A stretch of DNA of 11,907 bases from an uncultured Actinomyces sp. (GTDB lineage: Bacteria; Actinomycetota; Actinomycetes; Actinomycetales; Actinomycetaceae): the NCBI GenBank assembly GCA_915063485.1, contig CAJZDJ010000064.1, forward strand, positions 1 to 11,907, given 5' to 3'. Shown piece by piece: positions 9,171-11,907 of the stretch (position 1 is its first letter; every line of letters begins with the position of its first letter). The position numbers and the translations under genes are program-made. The notes under the pieces are model-generated. The model was not told the origin of the DNA. It saw only the letters and a list, made by a program, of their open reading frames with translations, and made no database searches.

Positions 9171-9176
9171 ATTATA
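9171..9176 (-). promoter_or_regulatory. -10 box TATAAT of a leaderless promoter for the DUF2520-pan-lysS-pheA unit
   Basis: On minus, a consensus TATAAT is followed by TGCAGC and then GTG, the chosen start codon, so transcription should begin on or within a base of the GTG. There is no Shine-Dalgarno in front of that GTG. The spacing fits the known actinobacterial leaderless pattern (TANNNT, 6-7 bases, RTG). At 17 bases upstream the -35 region is G-rich (GGGGCC) and shows no TTGACA-like match, which is tolerated in this class. Confidence 0.7.
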
Positions 9177-9194
9177 TGGGCCCGGCATGCAAAG

Positions 9195-9235
9195 GCCCCG
9201 ACCCCAGCGTGACAGTTCACGGCTGGGCCCGGGGC
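9195..9235 (-). terminator. GC-rich hairpin ending the PH-domain operon
   Basis: Arms GCCCCGACCCCAGC (9195-9208) and GCTGGGCCCGGGGC (9222-9235) pair at 12 of 14 positions. The 13-base loop can itself form a 4-bp stem (GTGA/TCAC). On minus it starts 16 bases after the stop of the large PH gene and is followed only by CTTTGC, so the U-tract is poor. Such hairpins are common in actinobacteria. Position between two units and stem strength support termination; efficiency is uncertain. Confidence 0.65.
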
Positions 9236-9250
9236 GCTGCCCCTGGTTGG

Positions 9251-11038
9251 CTACTGGCCGGGGTGGGTGGTGCTGACGCGTCCTAGCCAGTTTTCTTCGG
9301 CGGCGCGGCGCATGCGGGCCCGATGTGCCTGGTGCGCCCACAACTGGCGCGCCTGGCCAGTGTCTAGGTGGCGGATCACCGGCTTGATCGGGCCGGGCAC
9401 CATATCGAACTTAATGTTGGCTACATCCACTAGACGCTCAAAGGGGCCTTGGCTTAGCGCCAGAGATTGGCTGCGCTCGTGGCTGAGTACAATCAGGCGT
9501 CGCTTGAAGCGTCCGGCGCGGATAAGCACGGCGGTGTCGGTTACGGCCACCGCGTTGCGCTTGTATAGCAGTGGGTCGAGCCAGCGGGTGCGGCCCGGGG
9601 CGCACCATAGGTGGTCGCCACTGGGGTTGGCAGTGCCGACGCCGTAGGCCATGTTGTTTAGCAGGGCTTGCGGGTTGGCGCTGGCTAGCTCTGGAATAAC
9701 CAACCATAGGGCGTAGAGAGCTTGGCCCCAGTCACCTACTGGCAGTAGCGAGTCGGCGGTGAAGTTGGCTTTGTTTTCACCGGTGGAATCAGTGCCCTCA
9801 CTTGCGCCGCTGACGCCGGCGGTGAGTACCTCCACACGCCACCAGCCCTTTAAGCGCCACATTAACGGTTGGGTTAGCTCAACAGCGTGAATGCGGTTAG
9901 GCGGCAAGGTACGCGAATAGGTTTGGGTTAGGCCTCCATGTAGACGCAGGCCCACGCGGGAAACCGCTAGGGAGAAGTTGAAATCGTGGTTAAAGCGACC
10001 CCACAGACTAGAGGCCATGGCGCTAGCTGCAGCAAATAAACCAAAACCAGCCCCCATAATGGCGCCGGCGTCACTTACCCCGCTTAACGCAAACACTCCG
10101 GCAATAATGATGGCAATTACAGCCACCGCGCTCACCACTAGGGCCGGGGTGAGCAGGTAGGAGCCAATTAGCCTAGTGGTGCTGACCGAATACAGGGTTT
10201 GTTCTTCCAGCTGCGCGCCCGCAGCGTACTGGCCGGCGCCATACTGGCCGGCCTGAGTGTAGTAACCACCTTGAACGTACTGGCCCGCGCTCGCCGGGGC
10301 CGCGTCATTCGCCGTCGGCATCTGAGGAACCTGAGGCATTTGCGCATACTGGCCCGGCATTTGACCGCCCGGCTGCGGCGCTGGCTGCACGTCTGGAACC
10401 GGCGCACCAGGAGCCATCTGAGCCTGGCCCATAGCTGCCCCCTCATGGGGAGCTTTAGCGGCGAAAGCCGCTTCCAACAGCTGGGCGCGAATCCCAGCCA
10501 ACTCAGAGTTCTTCAGATAAGACAGATCCAGGTTAGAGCCACTGCCACCAGCACTTTCAATACGCACTGTACCCAAACCCAGCAGGCGAGCCACCAGGGT
10601 GCGATTGATATCTACCGACTGAATGCGCTCTAGATATACGCTGCGCTTATTTTTGAAAATAATGCCTTGATGCAAGGTAATGGATTTAGCGTCCAGGGTG
10701 TAGCTCATGCACCGCCAAGACACATACGCATACAGGCCCATGATTGCCAAAAACGCAACCACGCCCGCAAGCACAACCAGCACCACTAAGCCCACGTCAT
10801 CAAGCAGGTGGTAATTTTCGGCTTGCTTAGATAGCTCACGTATTTCCTGCAAGTTCTGGTAAGCCAGGAAAGCAAGCAGCGCCAGCACTAGCTGCCAGGT
10901 TTTAAGGATTGGGGTCAGCCAGTGCAGGCGTTGGGGCTGACCTAACGCTATGGGTTTAGGGGCGCCGGCTTGCATGCGCTGATTAAACAGCTCACGCGAA
11001 GAGGCATCAAAGCCGTTTGCAGGCAGAAATTCACTCAT
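9251..11038 (-). CDS. Large bacterial PH-domain (bPH2/DUF304, YdbT-like) membrane protein
   Basis: Role unknown; bPH2 proteins of this kind usually come in YdbS/YdbT pairs. The 595-residue product has hydrophobic segments at about 43-60 and 83-106. A first bPH2 repeat follows (about 107-190, YTLDAKSITLHQGIIFKNKRSVYLERIQSVDINR), then a low-complexity linker (about 196-278). Two more membrane segments (290-317, 323-345) come next, then a second bPH2-like unit (350-405, RLHGGLTQTYSRTLPPNRIHAVEL) and a degenerate third (490-560, FKRRLIVLSHERSQSLALSQGP). I chose ATG at 11036-11038 (TGATG overlap with the upstream gene; AGGG five bases before). GTG at 11041 is the alternative. The linker carries GQY four times and is rich in Q, P, G, M and A. 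The cytoplasmic PH units may bind lipid or protein; this is inference. Confidence 0.85.
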   Translation of the reverse strand: MSEFLPANGFDASSRELFNQRMQAGAPKPIALGQPQRLHWLTPILKTWQLVLALLAFLAYQNLQEIRELSKQAENYHLLDDVGLVVLVVLAGVVAFLAIMGLYAYVSWRCMSYTLDAKSITLHQGIIFKNKRSVYLERIQSVDINRTLVARLLGLGTVRIESAGGSGSNLDLSYLKNSELAGIRAQLLEAAFAAKAPHEGAAMGQAQMAPGAPVPDVQPAPQPGGQMPGQYAQMPQVPQMPTANDAAPASAGQYVQGGYYTQAGQYGAGQYAAGAQLEEQTLYSVSTTRLIGSYLLTPALVVSAVAVIAIIIAGVFALSGVSDAGAIMGAGFGLFAAASAMASSLWGRFNHDFNFSLAVSRVGLRLHGGLTQTYSRTLPPNRIHAVELTQPLMWRLKGWWRVEVLTAGVSGASEGTDSTGENKANFTADSLLPVGDWGQALYALWLVIPELASANPQALLNNMAYGVGTANPSGDHLWCAPGRTRWLDPLLYKRNAVAVTDTAVLIRAGRFKRRLIVLSHERSQSLALSQGPFERLVDVANIKFDMVPGPIKPVIRHLDTGQARQLWAHQAHRARMRRAAEENWLGRVSTTHPGQ

Positions 11039-11514
11039 CACAGCCCTGCCATCTGGGAGCTACCAAGGCGGCTAAGGTGTTCACGTAGCGCCTCAGCTTC
11101 ACCAGTGGGTAGACCCTGAATATTGGAAATAGTTGAGGCGCTCGCGGTGTGTAGGCGCAGGTCAGAAATGCCAAACATGCGCATCAGTGGGCCCTGGCTT
11201 AGATCCACATACTGCATACGACCATAGGGCACCACGGTAACTGTGCGCCACATGGCGCCACGCTTGTAGATCAGCTCCGTGTCGGTTAGGGCGTAGCCCA
11301 TGTTTTTGACCTGGCGCGGCACTAGCCACAGTAGCCAGCAGGTGATCAGCGCAAACAGCCCAAACACCGCCCAAAGCAGCGGAGAAATTGCTAGCGCGGC
11401 CACAGCACTGCCACCTAACAGCAGCAGCATAAAAATGACTACGTTGATCAGTCGCAGCGCTATCAGCGAGTGCGAAACCGGGCGAAACTCAATATCAGCT
11501 GGGGCAAGTGACAT
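11038..11514 (-). CDS. Small bacterial PH-domain (bPH2/DUF304, YdbS-like) membrane protein
   Basis: The 158-residue product has two closely spaced transmembrane segments (about 20-42 and 45-65) and then a single bPH2 domain (about 70-150: MGYALTDTELIYKRGAMWRTVTVVPYGRMQYVDLSQGPLMR...GISDLRLHTAS). This is the YdbS-like architecture, and the overlapping downstream gene supplies the multi-repeat YdbT-like partner. A membrane complex of the two is therefore likely, although its function is not known. The start is ATG at 11512-11514, with a strong AAGGAG (complement of 11520-11525) five bases upstream. It is the first gene of a two-gene unit transcribed from the divergent spacer. Confidence 0.88.
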   Translation of the reverse strand: MSLAPADIEFRPVSHSLIALRLINVVIFMLLLLGGSAVAALAISPLLWAVFGLFALITCWLLWLVPRQVKNMGYALTDTELIYKRGAMWRTVTVVPYGRMQYVDLSQGPLMRMFGISDLRLHTASASTISNIQGLPTGEAEALREHLSRLGSSQMAGL

Positions 11515-11572
11515 GTCTACTCCTTAGAACTACCACATATATACCTGATGGCTTTGGCTCCTGGCGCCCATT

Positions 11573-11601
11573 TTCATAATCCGAAATTCCAGCCGTGTCG
11601 A
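11573..11601 (-). promoter_or_regulatory. Candidate promoter for the PH-domain operon
   Basis: On minus, TCGACA (complement of 11596-11601, 5 of 6 to TTGACA) is separated by 17 bases from TATGAA (complement of 11573-11578, 4 of 6 to TATAAT). This places transcription start near 11566 and gives a leader of about 50 bases before the strong ribosome binding site. The spacing is ideal and the hexamers are moderate. An alternative -10, TATATA near 11540, has no matching -35. Confidence 0.45.
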
Positions 11602-11615
11602 CCCACACATTATTT

Positions 11616-11637
11616 TAGTTTAATATTCAACTATACT
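11616..11637 (+). promoter_or_regulatory. AT-rich operator-like palindrome abutting a TATACT -10 box
   Basis: The 18 bases 11616-11633 (TAGTTTAATATTCAACTA) are symmetric at 16 of 18 positions, with AATATT at the centre and TAGTT/AACTA arms. They overlap the first two bases of TATACT (11632-11637), a 5-of-6 match to the -10 consensus for the plus-strand gene, which starts 23 bases further on. No good -35 is seen 17 bases upstream. The layout would suit repression by a dimeric regulator, but no regulator gene is in the window. Confidence 0.45.
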
Positions 11638-11660
11638 GAGGCCAACAGAAAGGCTCAGCT

Positions 11661-11837
11661 ATGAAGAAACAGGCCATTGACCTAGCCCAGGGCACCGAGC
11701 AGCTTGGTATTGATGGGGCTTATGTGCGCGTACACCACTTTGCGCGTCAGCAAGCCAGCCCCTTCCCGCTTCTAGCAGCCATGGGGACGCGCACCTCCAA
11801 GATCGAGCTAGGCACCGGCGTCGTCGACATGCGCTAG
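11661..11837 (+). pseudogene. Truncated LLM-class flavin-dependent oxidoreductase remnant
   Basis: The 58-residue reading frame begins at ATG with AAAGG seven bases upstream and ends at TAG. It contains QAIDLAQGTEQLGIDGAYVRVHHFARQ and SPFPLLAAMGTRTSKIELGTGVVDMR, a very good match to the early part of luciferase-like monooxygenases of the DGAYFRVHHFARQLASPFPLLAA type. Full-length members have about 25-30 residues before this (first beta strand, FLSFGHW-like) and roughly 280 after it, normally continuing DMRYENPLYMAE. Both are missing here. The preserved ATG-AAG-AAA (MKK) and ribosome binding site suggest an internal in-frame deletion near the N-terminus. The C-terminal break lies in a 20-bp palindrome, and no frame downstream resumes the family sequence in the 62 bases left. 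A functional flavin enzyme from this is very unlikely. Confidence 0.8.
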
Positions 11838-11845
11838 CGCATGTC
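11826..11845. repeat. Perfect 20-bp palindrome at the oxidoreductase breakpoint
   Basis: GACATGCGCT at 11826-11835 is followed directly by its exact reverse complement AGCGCATGTC at 11836-11845, with no spacer. The left half is the expected coding sequence for Asp-Met-Arg plus the T of the following conserved Tyr codon. The right half is not the expected family sequence and supplies the TAG stop. Symmetry ends at both edges (C11825 against T11846). Confidence 0.85.
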
Positions 11846-11907
11846 TGAGTTATGGCGTTGGACGGAACACCTATTGCTTGCGGGCACGCGCAGCCCGCAG
11901 TCCGTTG
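11846..11907. other. Right-edge sequence, unassigned
   Basis: These last 62 bases contain no recognisable motif in any frame. A plus-strand frame stays open from an ATG at 11841 in the frame of the remnant, but its translation (MSELWRWTEHLLL...) does not resemble the expected continuation of the oxidoreductase. It may be the edge of another gene or decayed sequence; the window is too short to tell. Confidence 0.3.

Noticed and set aside
8256..9341. Longer version of the DUF2520 gene beginning at 9341
   Set aside because: It would overlap the large PH gene by about 90 bases and translate the terminator hairpin into a basic, unconserved tail; the GTG at 9164 fits the fold and the -10 spacing.
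9251..11514. PH-domain pair as a novel defence or secretion system
   Set aside because: The architecture matches the widespread YdbS/YdbT-like bPH2 pair, and no nuclease, toxin or transporter gene accompanies it.

Overview
The window looks like chromosomal DNA from a moderately high-GC actinobacterium, possibly in or near the Actinomycetaceae. The family assignment is inferred from the EF-Tu N-terminus, the Rossmann/DUF2520-panC-panD-lysS order and frequent GTG starts. I have not run a search. Almost everything is on the minus strand; only a broken gene at the right end is on plus. No tRNA, rRNA, CRISPR array, insertion sequence or phage gene was found.

Right to left, in the direction of transcription: (1) 11.66-11.85 kb holds a plus-strand remnant of an LLM-class flavin-dependent oxidoreductase. 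It lacks its N-terminal part and stops inside a perfect 20-bp palindrome. (2) A short divergent spacer (11515-11660) carries an AT-rich imperfect palindrome and candidate promoters. (3) Two overlapping genes (9251-11514) encode bacterial PH-domain (bPH2, YdbS/YdbT-like) membrane proteins. The larger has an unusual Q/P/G/Y-rich linker. (4) A GC-rich hairpin at 9195-9235 ends that unit. A TATAAT box lies exactly 6 nt before the GTG of the next gene, which implies a leaderless mRNA. (5) An apparent operon runs DUF2520 Rossmann protein - panC - panD - lysS - pheA (9164 down to 4152), with gaps of 2-33 nt. It ends in stop-containing 16-bp degenerate repeats and a strong bidirectional terminator (4043-4074). 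(6) The str operon, rpsL-rpsG-fusA-tuf, follows a leader of about 380 nt and runs off the left edge inside tuf.

Functionally, the str genes encode core translation components. PanC and PanD supply the last step of pantothenate synthesis and its beta-alanine, and the DUF2520 protein is a candidate redox partner whose substrate is unknown. LysS charges tRNA-Lys and PheA makes phenylpyruvate for phenylalanine. The PH-domain pair probably forms a membrane complex of unknown function.

Most of the window is ordinary core genome. The less ordinary parts are the leaderless start, the repeats after pheA, the palindrome at the oxidoreductase breakpoint, the linker in the large PH protein, and the absence of the usual CTAG avoidance.
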